Shown here: in pieces, positions 56,198 to 64,000 of the stretch
Layout: each line of letters starts with the position of its first letter
How positions within the stretch are numbered: the stretch's first letter is position 1
Source: Laspinema palackyanum D2c
GTDB lineage: Bacteria > Cyanobacteriota > Cyanobacteriia > Cyanobacteriales > Laspinemataceae
Direction: 5' to 3'
DNA length: 64,000 nt
Assembly (NCBI RefSeq): GCF_025370875.1
Contig: NZ_JAMXFD010000004.1
Coordinates: forward strand, 62,001-126,000
Notes under the pieces: model-generated
What the model was told of the DNA's origin: nothing
Seen by the model: the letters and a program-made list of their open reading frames with translations, nothing else
Database searches by the model: none
Made by a program: the position numbers and the translations under genes

Positions 56198-56641
56198 TCA
56201 CTGACCCTGATGAGAGTGATAAGCTCCTAGTTCTGGATGAAAGGGAGCAGTTTCTTCTTGAACCGTTAATCCTAATTGTTCTATCAGGGTTTTTAAAACC
56301 GGGTCAATGGTCAAACGTAAATAATCGGGGTGAATTTCTAAAGGAACGTGACGATTTCCTAAATGATAAGCAGCGCGTAATAAATCCAGGGGAGTATGAG
56401 CCGTAACTATCAGGGTGGGTTCCGGTTTGGCGGTGACGAGAACCCTGATGTTCCCGGAGTCATCGGTGAGGCAGTCGCCATGACTTAAGACGGTCCCTCG
56501 GGGTAACTTGAGATGAACCTCTTCTCCTTCTTCGGTTTCAAATCGATGGCGACTGCGAGTGCGATCGTCTGCGGTGAGGGAAAGGGTCAAGGCGATCGCT
56601 GCCTCGGGATCCGGTGGCATACAGTGGGTTAAGGTCAACAT
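56198..56641 (-). CDS. ureE: Urease accessory nickel chaperone UreE
   Basis: This ~147-residue protein has the UreE N-terminal peptide-binding-like domain (RSRHRFETEEGEEVHLKLPRGTVLSHGD) and the C-terminal nickel-binding domain (AYHLGNRHVPLEI, with the conserved His). The tail has only a short His cluster (FHPE...AYHSHQ) instead of the long His-rich tail of some homologues. The frame opens at a TTG (56647), but the ATG at 56641 is preferred. It is the first urease gene of the block; no clear NtcA box is seen upstream. Confidence 0.93.
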   Translation of the reverse strand: MLTLTHCMPPDPEAAIALTLSLTADDRTRSRHRFETEEGEEVHLKLPRGTVLSHGDCLTDDSGNIRVLVTAKPEPTLIVTAHTPLDLLRAAYHLGNRHVPLEIHPDYLRLTIDPVLKTLIEQLGLTVQEETAPFHPELGAYHSHQGQ

Positions 56642-56893
56642 TAGCAAGGGATCAACAGCAATCTGTGAACTTGTGGGACTGGGTTAGACCAAATCCTACC
56701 ATTGAGGCGATCGCCTTTGAATCCCACCCTGATTTTTCTCAGGGATTTGCCTAAAAAAGTTCGGGATTCAACTGGGACCTTCCTTTGACGGTATCGGCGT
56801 CCTAGTCCCGGTTCAAAAAATTCCTGAAAAATATCTGCTAAACCCTCTAGCCAACTCAAAAAAAGCCTGCTACAATCATCTAATGTCAGTCAT

Positions 56894-56965
56894 GCCGATG
56901 TAGCTCAGTGGTAGAGCACTTGATTCGTAATCAGGCGGTCGCGGGTTCAAATCCCGCCATCGGCT
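56894..56965 (+). tRNA. tRNA-Thr (anticodon CGU)
   Basis: This is a full cloverleaf: acceptor GCCGATG with CATCGGC, D arm GCTC...GAGC, and anticodon stem CTTGA with TCAGG enclosing the loop TTCGTAA (anticodon CGT). A five-base variable loop and a T arm GCGGG-TTCAAAT-CCCGC follow, with discriminator T. The 3' CCA is not encoded. Confidence 0.96.
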
Positions 56966-57185
56966 TTCAATGAAAATCGCTAAAATAGCATCCAAAGGCG
57001 ATCGCGCGTCACCCGGGGAGGGTCTCTGAGCAGTCACCCTGGCCGGACCGAAGCAACGGACCTGAAACCCTGTAGGGGCATCCAAGGGAATTGTAACTAC
57101 AGATAGAGCGGCAATGCGGAAGTCCTATCAACGCTAAAACCCTACATAATTGGGGTCAGAAACCGGGTAAAAGTTACTCAAAACT

Positions 57186-58265
57186 ATGGCTAAGATAGGA
57201 TTGCGATCGCGTTTATTTTTATCCCATCTCCTCGTCTTAATGGTTGGGGTGACCGTCCTGGTCATTACCGGCAAACTCTCCTCCCCCCGCCTGTTTATCG
57301 TTCACCTTCAACAACTTGAAGGCAAAGGATTTAACCTCCACTATGTCCGCACTTCTTTAGTCGATGTCTTTGAAACCACCTGGAATCGTGGCACATTTTG
57401 GTCCGTAATTGTGGGAACAACCGGGGCCGGTTTACTCAGTTATTTTGTTGCCAAACGAATTACTAAACCCATGACTCTCATGGAACGAGTCACCCAAAAA
57501 TTTGCGGCAGGAGAACTCCATCAGCGAATGCCTGCCAGTGAAATTCCTGAACTCAATCGCCTCAGTGCCAGCTTTAACCGCATGGCAGCGAGTATCGAAA
57601 ATGTGGAGCACCGACGCCGGGAATTGATTAGCGATTTGACTCACGAATTGCGAACCCCTTTAACCATTATTCGGGGCAATTTGGAACAACTCGAAGATGG
57701 CACCCTGCCACCGGACCCTGATATTTATCACCGTCTTGCCAAAGAAACTCGGCGTTTGGAACGGTTAGTCAATGACTTGCAGGAACTCTCCAAGGCAGAA
57801 GCGGGTTACTTGCCGATTGATTTGCAGCGAATGAATGTGCGTCCTTTATTGGAAACCTTAATTGAACGGTTTTCCGATTGGATTGTGGAAGAAAACTTGG
57901 TGTTGCAATTAGACTGTCCTCCTCAACTCCCGGGGGTCATGGCGGACCCCGATCGCTTAGAACAAGTGCTGGTTAATCTTCTGGGGAATGCCTTGCGTCA
58001 TACGGCGACGGGTTCGATTTGTCTGCGAACCTGGACCAGTGCAGGGTATCTGTGGATTGCCGTGATTGATACAGGGTCTGGTATCCCCCCAGAGGATCTG
58101 CCTCATGTGTTCGATCGCTTCTGGCGCAGGTCCAGTGGCAGCAATGGCACCGGCATCGGTTTAGCCATTTCTCGGCGGTTAGTGGAACTCCAAGGGGGCC
58201 AGATGCAAGTCGAGAGTGAACTGGGAAAAGGCAGCCGGTTTGAGTTCTCTCTTCCTTTGGCTTGA
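57186..58265 (+). CDS. HAMP-domain sensor histidine kinase
   Basis: This 359-residue membrane kinase has a helix at about 10-30 ([18 protein letters not shown]), a short ~40-residue external loop and a second helix near 68-88. HAMP (about 90-142, [20 protein letters not shown]), HisKA with [12 protein letters not shown] (His153) and HATPase_c ([42 protein letters not shown]) follow. It resembles BaeS-type kinases, which sense envelope stress, but the sensor loop is too short to assign a ligand. No response-regulator gene is adjacent, so the partner is elsewhere. Confidence 0.92.
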   Translation: MAKIGLRSRLFLSHLLVLMVGVTVLVITGKLSSPRLFIVHLQQLEGKGFNLHYVRTSLVDVFETTWNRGTFWSVIVGTTGAGLLSYFVAKRITKPMTLMERVTQKFAAGELHQRMPASEIPELNRLSASFNRMAASIENVEHRRRELISDLTHELRTPLTIIRGNLEQLEDGTLPPDPDIYHRLAKETRRLERLVNDLQELSKAEAGYLPIDLQRMNVRPLLETLIERFSDWIVEENLVLQLDCPPQLPGVMADPDRLEQVLVNLLGNALRHTATGSICLRTWTSAGYLWIAVIDTGSGIPPEDLPHVFDRFWRRSSGSNGTGIGLAISRRLVELQGGQMQVESELGKGSRFEFSLPLA

Positions 58266-58413
58266 GTCGGTGGAGTGAATTTTCTCAAAAATCCGTTTAA
58301 TTACTTCTGATAAAACCCTTCAACCGGGGAGTGAAGATAACCGGCATTAGCGGCTTGTTTCAGGACTGAATACCATTAATTATAAAGGAATGTTTTAAAC
58401 GGAAGTTGAGCCG

Positions 58414-58638
58414 TTGAAAGCGGCGAATCAGAGAAAGGTGGCTCAACGCTTTGGGAAACTTCTTGAAAAATTTGATAAAGGGGTTCCAAATATACCAACG
58501 CCTGACGGCTGCCCGAACTATGATGTTCCTATAAGGACGGAATCGGGAATCAGGCCGACAGAAATAGAATGCATAGCGTATTTTTTAAAAAATTGCATCT
58601 ATCAAAGGGATGACACTCCATTTAGAGTCGAGATATAA
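58414..58638 (+). CDS. Possible small protein with atypical codon use
   Basis: This is a 74-codon frame opening at a TTG, with GGAAG ten bases upstream and ending 28 bp before the diguanylate cyclase gene. The product is basic at the start and acidic at the end, with a plausible folded composition (IRPTEIECIAYFLKNCIYQR). It uses AGA/AGG for arginine and ATA for isoleucine much more than the neighbouring genes, which suggests recent transfer or a non-coding frame. I do not recognise it. Confidence 0.4.
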   Translation: MKAANQRKVAQRFGKLLEKFDKGVPNIPTPDGCPNYDVPIRTESGIRPTEIECIAYFLKNCIYQRDDTPFRVEI

Positions 58639-58665
58639 TAGAAAAGTTTAAAGGAGTCCCGCGTC

Positions 58666-59538
58666 ATGATAATTGAGCCATCGAGAAACCTGACTTGTGT
58701 CAAGACCCCATTTTATCGAGACGATGAAGATGAGCCAGAACCCAACACCTCTCTTCTGTGGGAGGTGGAAAGGCTGCGCCTGAAACTTGATAAAGTTAAG
58801 CAGGAAAAGGCCAAACTGCTGTGTAACCAAAAGACCTTAATGCTCCATACCCAGACCCTGAGCGCTTTGGTCTCGGAGTTGACGAGAAAATTGGAAGCTG
58901 AACAGCGCGATCGCAAGCAGACTGAATCCACCTACCAGTTTCTGGTGACGAACCTGCTCCGAGAAAAGGCCGATTTAGAAATCATGCTCGATACGATCGT
59001 CCAACATTCCGATCTTATGGAAGAGTTATTGCATGAGCAGTGTATTCGCGATCCGTTAACGGGTTTATTTAACCGCCGGTATTTAGCCAAATCTTTAGAA
59101 CGAGAACTGTGTCGCGCTCAACTGACCGAGCGATCGCTGGGTCTGATCATGCTGGATGTTGACCATTTTAAAGGATTCAACGATACCTACGGACATGAAG
59201 CGGGGGATGTAGTCTTAAGGGAACTAGGATGGCTACTCAAAACTGAAAGTGGTGCCCTTGATATTCCTTGTCGATACGGGGGAGAGGAGTTTATGGTCAT
59301 TTTACCCGAAGCGTCTTTAGAAAAGACTCAGCAACAGGCGGAGCATCTACGCAGACAGGTTAAACGTCTAAAATTGACTTATTTAGCTCAAGACCTTCCC
59401 GGTGTAAGTATTTCTGTTGGCGTGGCTGTTTATCCCCAACATGGGTTAACAGGAAACCAGCTCATGCAAGCAGCGGATGCGGCTTTATATCAGGGGAAGA
59501 CCCAAGGACGCGATCGCGTCGTTACGGCATCCGGTTAA
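58666..59538 (+). CDS. GGDEF diguanylate cyclase with N-terminal coiled coil
   Basis: This 290-residue soluble protein has residues ~30-115 forming a long coiled coil (WEVERLRLKLDKVKQEKAKL onward), followed by a GGDEF domain (about 125-288). That domain has DPLTGLFNRRYL, LDVDHFKGFNDTYGHEAGD and the active site RYGGEEF. The position of the RxxD inhibitory site reads ALDI, so the arginine is missing and c-di-GMP feedback is probably lost. An AAGGAG ribosome site precedes the ATG. The input is unknown; the coiled coil may set dimerisation. Confidence 0.92.
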   Translation: MIIEPSRNLTCVKTPFYRDDEDEPEPNTSLLWEVERLRLKLDKVKQEKAKLLCNQKTLMLHTQTLSALVSELTRKLEAEQRDRKQTESTYQFLVTNLLREKADLEIMLDTIVQHSDLMEELLHEQCIRDPLTGLFNRRYLAKSLERELCRAQLTERSLGLIMLDVDHFKGFNDTYGHEAGDVVLRELGWLLKTESGALDIPCRYGGEEFMVILPEASLEKTQQQAEHLRRQVKRLKLTYLAQDLPGVSISVGVAVYPQHGLTGNQLMQAADAALYQGKTQGRDRVVTASG

Positions 59539-59650
59539 TGAGAGCGCTCTCAACCGTTTCTTTCGCTCTCTTAACCGGCGATCGCCTCTATTTAAACTTA
59601 ATATTCAATGGCTTCTTACAAACACTTTTTAATGAATATCCAGCCGCTTT

Positions 59651-59702
59651 AAAAAAGTTGGCTCTGCTGGGAATTCTTGTAAATAGGTCCACAACAGAGC
59701 CA
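59651..59702 (-). terminator. Rho-independent terminator of the HtrA gene
   Basis: TGGCTCTG (59659-59666) pairs with CAGAGCCA (59695-59702). Read on the minus strand the stem is followed by AAC and six T residues (59651-59656 are A on the plus strand). It lies 36 bp after the protease stop, between convergent genes. Confidence 0.75.
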
Positions 59703-59737
59703 GATAAAAATGATTGAAATAGTAGCTGGAGTGCCAA

Positions 59738-61009
59738 TTAATTACTCGCTTGGTTCGGGAAAGCACCCGGTTGTACTGCCAAAGTCAAGGGTTGACCATT
59801 GCGAATCACTTGCATTTGCAATTCCCCCCCGACACGAGTCCGTTCCACTTGCTGTTGTACAGCATTGGCATCCGTCATCTGTACCCCATTAATCGAAACA
59901 ATCACATCACCGGCGCGGAGTCCACCACGAACCGCAGGAGAATCCGGCATAACTTGAGCAATTAAAATCCCTTTGTCTTCAGTAACCGTTAACCCGGCAT
60001 TGGGATTATTGTTAATTTCATTTTTCAGTTCTGGAGTCAACTGCACCATTTGAATGCCGACATAGGGATGTTGAACTTCCCCATTAGCAATCAATTGTTG
60101 AGCAATATCTTGAGCGCGATTAATGGGAATGGCAAATCCGAGACCTTGAGCACCTTGAATAATCGCGGTGTTCATACCAATTACTTCACCGCGCTGATTC
60201 AGCAAGGGACCGCCTGAGTTACCCGGATTAATCGCCGCATCGGTTTGAATAAAATTCACCCGTTTATCGGGGACCCCGACTTGAGAACTCGATCGCCCGG
60301 TGCCGCTAATAATGCCCACAGTCACCGTATTATCTAACCCCAGGGGATTGCCGATCGCGATCGCCCATTCACCGGGTTGCAATTGCTCTGAGTCTCCCAC
60401 AACTGCTGTCGGCAAATCGTTCGCCTCAATTTTCACCACCGCCACATCGGTTACCGGGTCCGTCCCCATGACTTGACCTGTAAATGAGCGACCATCTTTG
60501 AGGGTGACTTCCACCGTATCCGCACCGGCAACAACATGGGCATTGGTGAGAATTTGGCCGTCATTACTAATAATAAACCCAGAACCCGTCCCCCGCTCTA
60601 CCCGCTCTTGAGGTTGAGTCGGCAATCGGGACCCAAAAAATTGCCGGAAAAATGGATCATTAAAGGCATCGGGAATTTGGGTGGTCACGGTACGGGATGC
60701 ATTAATCCGGACCACAGCCGGACCCACATTTTGAACCACATCCGTAATAAAATTGGTGTCCGCGATCGGCAATCTCCCCTGAATCACTGGGGCCGCAGTC
60801 TGGACTTGAGCGGGAGAGGCCGCGTTAACCGGAGGTGAAACCAGAGTGGGTCCATTCAGAAATTGCGTAGCGGACCAGGTAGCACTCGCGCCCAGGAGGA
60901 AGATAGAAAAATAGGTGAGGGGTTTTTGCCAACCGGGGGCCGACCCTGGATGAGCCGAATTCTTCAAGGGTTCGGAGGGGGTATTGAACTGATCCTGTGT
61001 TGTTTTCAT
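59738..61009 (-). CDS. HtrA/Deg-family serine protease (HhoA/HhoB/HtrA type)
   Basis: This ~423-residue exported protease has an N-terminal hydrophobic anchor (about 32-50, [16 protein letters not shown]) and a Pro/Ala-rich linker. The trypsin-like domain has His158 ([11 protein letters not shown]), Asp near 188 ([10 protein letters not shown]) and Ser265 ([12 protein letters not shown]). One PDZ domain (about 320-415, with [16 protein letters not shown]) follows. It degrades or refolds damaged proteins in the periplasm or thylakoid lumen. The frame opens at a TTG (61030), but the ATG at 61009, 9 bases after GGAG, is preferred. It is monocistronic with its own terminator. Confidence 0.94.
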   Translation of the reverse strand: MKTTQDQFNTPSEPLKNSAHPGSAPGWQKPLTYFSIFLLGASATWSATQFLNGPTLVSPPVNAASPAQVQTAAPVIQGRLPIADTNFITDVVQNVGPAVVRINASRTVTTQIPDAFNDPFFRQFFGSRLPTQPQERVERGTGSGFIISNDGQILTNAHVVAGADTVEVTLKDGRSFTGQVMGTDPVTDVAVVKIEANDLPTAVVGDSEQLQPGEWAIAIGNPLGLDNTVTVGIISGTGRSSSQVGVPDKRVNFIQTDAAINPGNSGGPLLNQRGEVIGMNTAIIQGAQGLGFAIPINRAQDIAQQLIANGEVQHPYVGIQMVQLTPELKNEINNNPNAGLTVTEDKGILIAQVMPDSPAVRGGLRAGDVIVSINGVQMTDANAVQQQVERTRVGGELQMQVIRNGQPLTLAVQPGAFPNQASN

Positions 61010-61465
61010 TCGGGATAACTCCTGCTGCAAAACTCCTGCATTACCTTAAAATCGAGCGTTCTTGCTTGCAGTCGGGATAATATAGCTCGTCGAAACTAAT
61101 CGGGAAGAATCCAGGAAAAATCTGCCTGCTATCATCTTTGGGTTAGACCCAGAGGGAACAGAGTCAGATTTCCTCAAGGATAGAGACTCGCTATTTTATA
61201 GACCGTTCTAGCATAAAGTCAAGACCGGCATCAGCACGGGTTGAGACCGTTTCAACCGGGTTGAAGGGCTGACTATTTTTAATGTAAAAGGCAGATATGA
61301 CGAGGATGTGTCGAGGATATCGCAGGATTGTGGATCGGGATGGGGGGGGCGGGGAATCCGGGGGCGACAGGGCCACAGAGCGACAATTGCGGTCCCCAGA
61401 GTTGCTAGATTTGTCAAGAGCGTCCAGACCAGACTATTCTGGAAAGCGCTATTCTGCATTCTGCT
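61010..61465. other. Divergent intergenic region between HtrA and acyltransferase genes
   Basis: In these 456 bp no supported gene is seen; the frames across it have no ribosome site and poor composition. It should contain promoters in both directions. GATAATATAG near 61077 contains a -10-like element, but no clear -35 was found. Confidence 0.4.
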
Positions 61466-62380
61466 ATGGAAGGGCTGGGAGAGGCTTTGTTTGACAACCT
61501 GGAATCGTTCTTTAAACCTGATTTCCTCGCACGAAAGGGCGATCGCCATCCCTATGATGGTTGGTCGTTAGACCAGCGGGACCCCCGGGTGATTCAATCG
61601 TTTATGCCCCTGTGGGAATGGGCATACCAGCACTATTTTAGCGTGCAAACCGACGGATGGCATCATGTTTTACCCGAGGGCAAAATGCTGGTGGTGGGTT
61701 CTCACAATGGGGGACTCGCGGCACCGGATATGTTTATGTTTATGTATGATTGGTTCCGTCGCCAAGGGTTCGATCGCCTGACCTACGGACTGATGCACCC
61801 GACGGTTTGGGATATCTTTCCCGAGACGGTGGTTCGGCAAGCGGCCCAATGTGGGGCGCTACGGGCGCATCCCAAAATGGCGATCGCAGCCCTGCAAAAG
61901 GGGGCAACGGTGTTAGTCTATCCTGGAGGTGCCGAGGATGTGTTTCGACCCCATCACCTCCGGGATAAAATTTATTTTGCAGGACGCCAAGGGTTTATTA
62001 AGTTAGCCTTACGCGAAAATGCCCCAATTTTACCGATTATTTCCTATGGTGCTCATGACACTCTGTTTGTGATGGCGGATATTTACAAAGAAATGCGCCA
62101 GTTGCATGAGGAGTGGGGGATGCCTTGGTTATTTGGAATTGATCCGGTGGTGTTTCCGATTTATTTGGGGTTGCCTTGGGGGATTGCTTTTGGACCTTGG
62201 CCGAATTTTCCCCTTCCGGCGAAGATTCATACCCGGGTTTGTGCACCCGTCGCCTTTGAGCGGTATGGAAGAGAGGCAGCCAGCGATCGCGACTATGTAA
62301 ATGAGTGCTATCAGTTGGTTTGTACTCAGATGCAACAGTCTTTGGACCAGTTGATTGCCCAAGTGGGCGATCGGTCCTAG
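61466..62380 (+). CDS. Lysophospholipid/glycerolipid acyltransferase-family protein
   Basis: This 304-residue protein has the acyltransferase catalytic histidine in VVGSHNGGLAAPD (His80, with Asp88). A substrate/oxyanion block YPGGAEDVFRP follows, and later IKLALRENAPILPIISYGA, a pattern seen in the DGAT2/PlsC-like group. Such enzymes move acyl groups from acyl-ACP or acyl-CoA to glycerol- or lyso-lipids at the membrane. The His-to-Asp spacing is longer than the classic HX4D, so the exact acceptor is uncertain. It has no long membrane helix except hydrophobic stretches near 210-240. The ATG at 61466 lacks a clear ribosome site. Confidence 0.85.
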   Translation: MEGLGEALFDNLESFFKPDFLARKGDRHPYDGWSLDQRDPRVIQSFMPLWEWAYQHYFSVQTDGWHHVLPEGKMLVVGSHNGGLAAPDMFMFMYDWFRRQGFDRLTYGLMHPTVWDIFPETVVRQAAQCGALRAHPKMAIAALQKGATVLVYPGGAEDVFRPHHLRDKIYFAGRQGFIKLALRENAPILPIISYGAHDTLFVMADIYKEMRQLHEEWGMPWLFGIDPVVFPIYLGLPWGIAFGPWPNFPLPAKIHTRVCAPVAFERYGREAASDRDYVNECYQLVCTQMQQSLDQLIAQVGDRS

Positions 62381-62393
62381 TTTGTCGTTGAGG

Positions 62394-62756
62394 TTATCGC
62401 AGTGCCAGGAAGAGACTAATTAGGGCGATCGCCACCAGGGCGATCGCGCCGGGATGTCTCCTCACCCATCGATTCACGCCGGAAAAGGACCCCGATTGAG
62501 AATAGGGGGTTTGAATCACCGGGACCAAGGGTTGAGATTTATCGTGATAAAGCGTACAGGTTTTGGCGTAGGGTCGCTGGGGATAGTTGCAGGTATCGTC
62601 CTCATGGTAAGTGCAACTCTGGCATAAAAATTCTTCTGAGTTGGCCTGATGCAGGGGAATACCGGGATGACCAAATCCTTTAAGTGGGGTTTGGCAGTAA
62701 GGACATTTAACAGCTTGGTCATCAACGGATTGATGGCACTGCGGACAGTCAGACAT
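62394..62756 (-). CDS. Zinc-ribbon membrane protein of unknown function
   Basis: This is a 120-residue protein. Cys4, Cys7, Cys18 and Cys21 (CPQC...CPYC) form an N-terminal zinc ribbon. A second four-cysteine module, Cys45, Cys48, Cys56 and Cys67 (C-x2-C-x-Y...C...C-x2-Y), follows. One membrane helix ends the chain (about 102-119, AIALVAIALISLFLAL). The protein is therefore tail-anchored with a cytoplasmic metal-binding head. The second module resembles that of the 22682-23077 protein. It converges with the acyltransferase gene (13-bp gap). Confidence 0.82.
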   Translation of the reverse strand: MSDCPQCHQSVDDQAVKCPYCQTPLKGFGHPGIPLHQANSEEFLCQSCTYHEDDTCNYPQRPYAKTCTLYHDKSQPLVPVIQTPYSQSGSFSGVNRWVRRHPGAIALVAIALISLFLALR

Positions 62757-63048
62757 GATGGCAAACGGGGGTGGAATCCGGTAGGGGGCGATCGCGATTG
62801 AGTGCGGGTTTCCTCACTCATAGATTAGCCTTTTGTTTCATCCTACCCTAAGTATCTGGGGTAAAGGCAGTCTGCCTCAGAATGGAAACCCTACAACATA
62901 AGAGGTAGAACAGCCGCAGAAGCAGGATACGATATCCCACAATAGAAGAGTAGGCCAAAATAAAGCCAGCGATCGCACGCTTTAGAAGGCCCGCGCTATC
63001 GTAGATGATATTTTCATAACCCCAGTCAGAGGAAAACAATAAAACAAT

Positions 63049-63372
63049 ATGGATGCGAATAATTTGCTCAAGCAACTGCTGTTGATCGGCATTGGCACCA
63101 CCTCGCTAGTCGCCGAGAAAATTAAAGAGGTCAGCGACCAGTGGGTCCAGGACGGCAAACTCAATCCGGACCAAGCGAAACATTTTGTAGACGATCTCAT
63201 GCAGCAGATGAAATCGGAACAGGGGAATTTTGAAACCCAGGTGCAGCGCCAGATTCGTAACGTCATGCAAGACCTGGGAGTGCCGCGCCAAGCGGAAATG
63301 GACGAACTCAGAGGACGCCTCGATCGCCTAGAACGTCAAATTCGCGACTTAGAAAATAAGCAATGGCGGTAA
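63049..63372 (+). CDS. Phasin-like coiled-coil protein
   Basis: This 107-residue protein has a hydrophobic N terminus (LLKQLLLIGIGTTSLVAEKI), a central amphipathic helix and a C-terminal heptad-repeat coiled coil (MDELRGRLDRLERQIRDLEN). This matches the plan of small phasin-family (PhaF/PhaI-like) proteins found in cyanobacteria. Phasins coat polyhydroxyalkanoate granules, but the cyanobacterial small forms are poorly characterised and no PHA genes lie nearby. It is monocistronic; the FKBP gene follows after 154 bp. Confidence 0.78.
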   Translation: MDANNLLKQLLLIGIGTTSLVAEKIKEVSDQWVQDGKLNPDQAKHFVDDLMQQMKSEQGNFETQVQRQIRNVMQDLGVPRQAEMDELRGRLDRLERQIRDLENKQWR

Positions 63373-63526
63373 GCGGGGTTACTCCCACTGTCCGATACTC
63401 AGTTCAGAAATCCGGGGCGAGCCGGGGGACATTTGGCGTTAGAGTAGGGATCAGGCTACAATCGCTGGGTTGTCAATTTCTAGCCCAACGATTGGAGCCA
63501 TTACAGGCTACTCAGGAGGACTGATT

Positions 63527-64000
63527 TTGCGAGAAATTTTAATCAGCTTTGGGGTGATGCTGGCCTGCGTTTTGGTGCTGGTGGTCGCTCAGTTTACCGA
63601 TCGCTCAAGTCAGGCGATCGCGTCCAACATTCAGCCGACTCAAACCACAACTGAAGTACCAACGCCCAGCAAATCCCTGTTGGCGCAACGGTTGACCGCT
63701 CAGACGCAAATCGCCAGCGCTGACACCACACAAAAGGAGACAACAACAACTATGGAAACGACACCTTCGGGTCTAAAATACACGGAAATCACCGAGGGAA
63801 CGGGTGCAACCCCTCAAAAAGGGCAAACCGTTGTGGTTCATTACACCGGAACCTTAGAAGATGGCACCAAGTTTGACAGTTCCCGCGATCGCAACCAGCC
63901 ATTTTCCTTCAAACTCGGAGTCGGTCAAGTTATCCAAGGTTGGGATGAAGGTCTCTCCACCATGAAAGTGGGCGGACGGCGCGAATTAGTGATTCCCCCA
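63527..64000 (+). CDS. FKBP-type peptidyl-prolyl cis-trans isomerase, exported (3' truncated by window edge)
   Basis: The frame starts at a TTG preceded at 6 bases by a near-perfect AGGAGGA (63514-63520), which decides the start. Residues ~5-24 are a membrane/signal segment ([20 protein letters not shown]), followed by a ~55-residue Thr/Gln-rich linker. From ~75 the FKBP domain begins ([47 protein letters not shown]), with the active-site Tyr, Asp, Phe and Trp positions visible. It should catalyse proline isomerisation of exported proteins in the periplasm or lumen. The last ~20 residues lie beyond the window. Confidence 0.93.
   Translation, partial: MREILISFGVMLACVLVLVVAQFTDRSSQAIASNIQPTQTTTEVPTPSKSLLAQRLTAQTQIASADTTQKETTTTMETTPSGLKYTEITEGTGATPQKGQTVVVHYTGTLEDGTKFDSSRDRNQPFSFKLGVGQVIQGWDEGLSTMKVGGRRELVIPP

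Noticed and set aside
56876-57085. 69-codon minus-strand frame over the tRNA-Thr gene
   Set aside because: It is the antisense of a tRNA and gives the typical spurious RDLNPRPPDYESSALPLSYIG peptide.
56966-57185. Possible structured RNA (6S, SRP or similar) after the tRNA
   Set aside because: Some short stems are visible, but I could not match the conserved elements of any of these RNAs.
61208-61549. Minus-strand frame of 113 codons upstream of the acyltransferase
   Set aside because: It overlaps the start of a well-supported gene, with no ribosome site and no recognisable features.

Overview
The window is a piece of a cyanobacterial chromosome, most likely from a filamentous, Oscillatoria-like lineage. 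This is an inference from several things in the sequence: the octamer GCGATCGC (HIP1) recurs throughout; there is a high-light-inducible (HLIP) gene and a UrtABCDE urea transporter behind an NtcA box; there are very large multidomain sensor kinases; and short palindromic repeats fill many intergenic gaps.

Layout. 1-0.8 kb: the end of a P1B-type metal ATPase and a small partner protein. 1.1-1.8 kb: a YqiA-like esterase. 2.0-18.0 kb (minus strand): a signalling block with a GAF histidine kinase, two tandem paralogous giant proteins (Ser/Thr kinase - ATPase - GAF - PAS - His kinase - two receivers, about 2,100 residues each) and a single-domain response regulator. 18.5-20.3 kb (plus): an ECF sigma factor, a membrane anti-sigma candidate and a periplasmic Spy/CpxP-like protein, which reads as an envelope or metal stress module. 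20.3-23.9 kb: gene-poor, with a strong terminator and a nested inverted repeat. 23.9-26.1 kb: a DUF1611 protein and an enolase-superfamily epimerase in overlapping frames, resembling the DgcN/DgcA D-glutamate pair. 26.6-27.9 kb: sdhB followed 5 bp later by an HLIP gene. 28.2-41.6 kb (minus): a second signalling block with a Cache/HAMP hybrid kinase, a 2,024-residue REC/GAF/PAS hybrid kinase, a REC-kinase, a REC-GGDEF diguanylate cyclase and another REC-kinase. 42.3-46.5 kb: an NlpC/P60 hydrolase, a small unknown protein, a STAS protein and a type II NADH dehydrogenase. 46.7-56.6 kb (minus): the urea block ureE, ureF, ureG, urtA-E, ureD, ureA, ureB. 56.9 kb to the end: tRNA-Thr(CGU), a HAMP histidine kinase, a GGDEF protein, an HtrA/Deg protease, an acyltransferase, a zinc-ribbon membrane protein, a phasin-like coiled-coil protein and the start of an exported FKBP prolyl isomerase.

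How they work together. The clearest physiological unit is urea use. An NtcA-type promoter before urtA should couple high-affinity urea uptake to nitrogen status, with the urease small subunits and all four accessory factors on the same strand. The catalytic subunit ureC is not in the window and does not follow ureB. About 30 kb of the 64 kb encodes sensory proteins whose inputs cannot be read from sequence alone.

Mobile and repeat content. I see no transposase, phage gene or CRISPR array. Instead there are three families of short palindromic repeats, at about 0.83-1.11, 1.81-2.00, 26.08-26.60, 43.63 and 48.29-48.85 kb. Two of the families share a GTTACTAC(G/A)AAC block.
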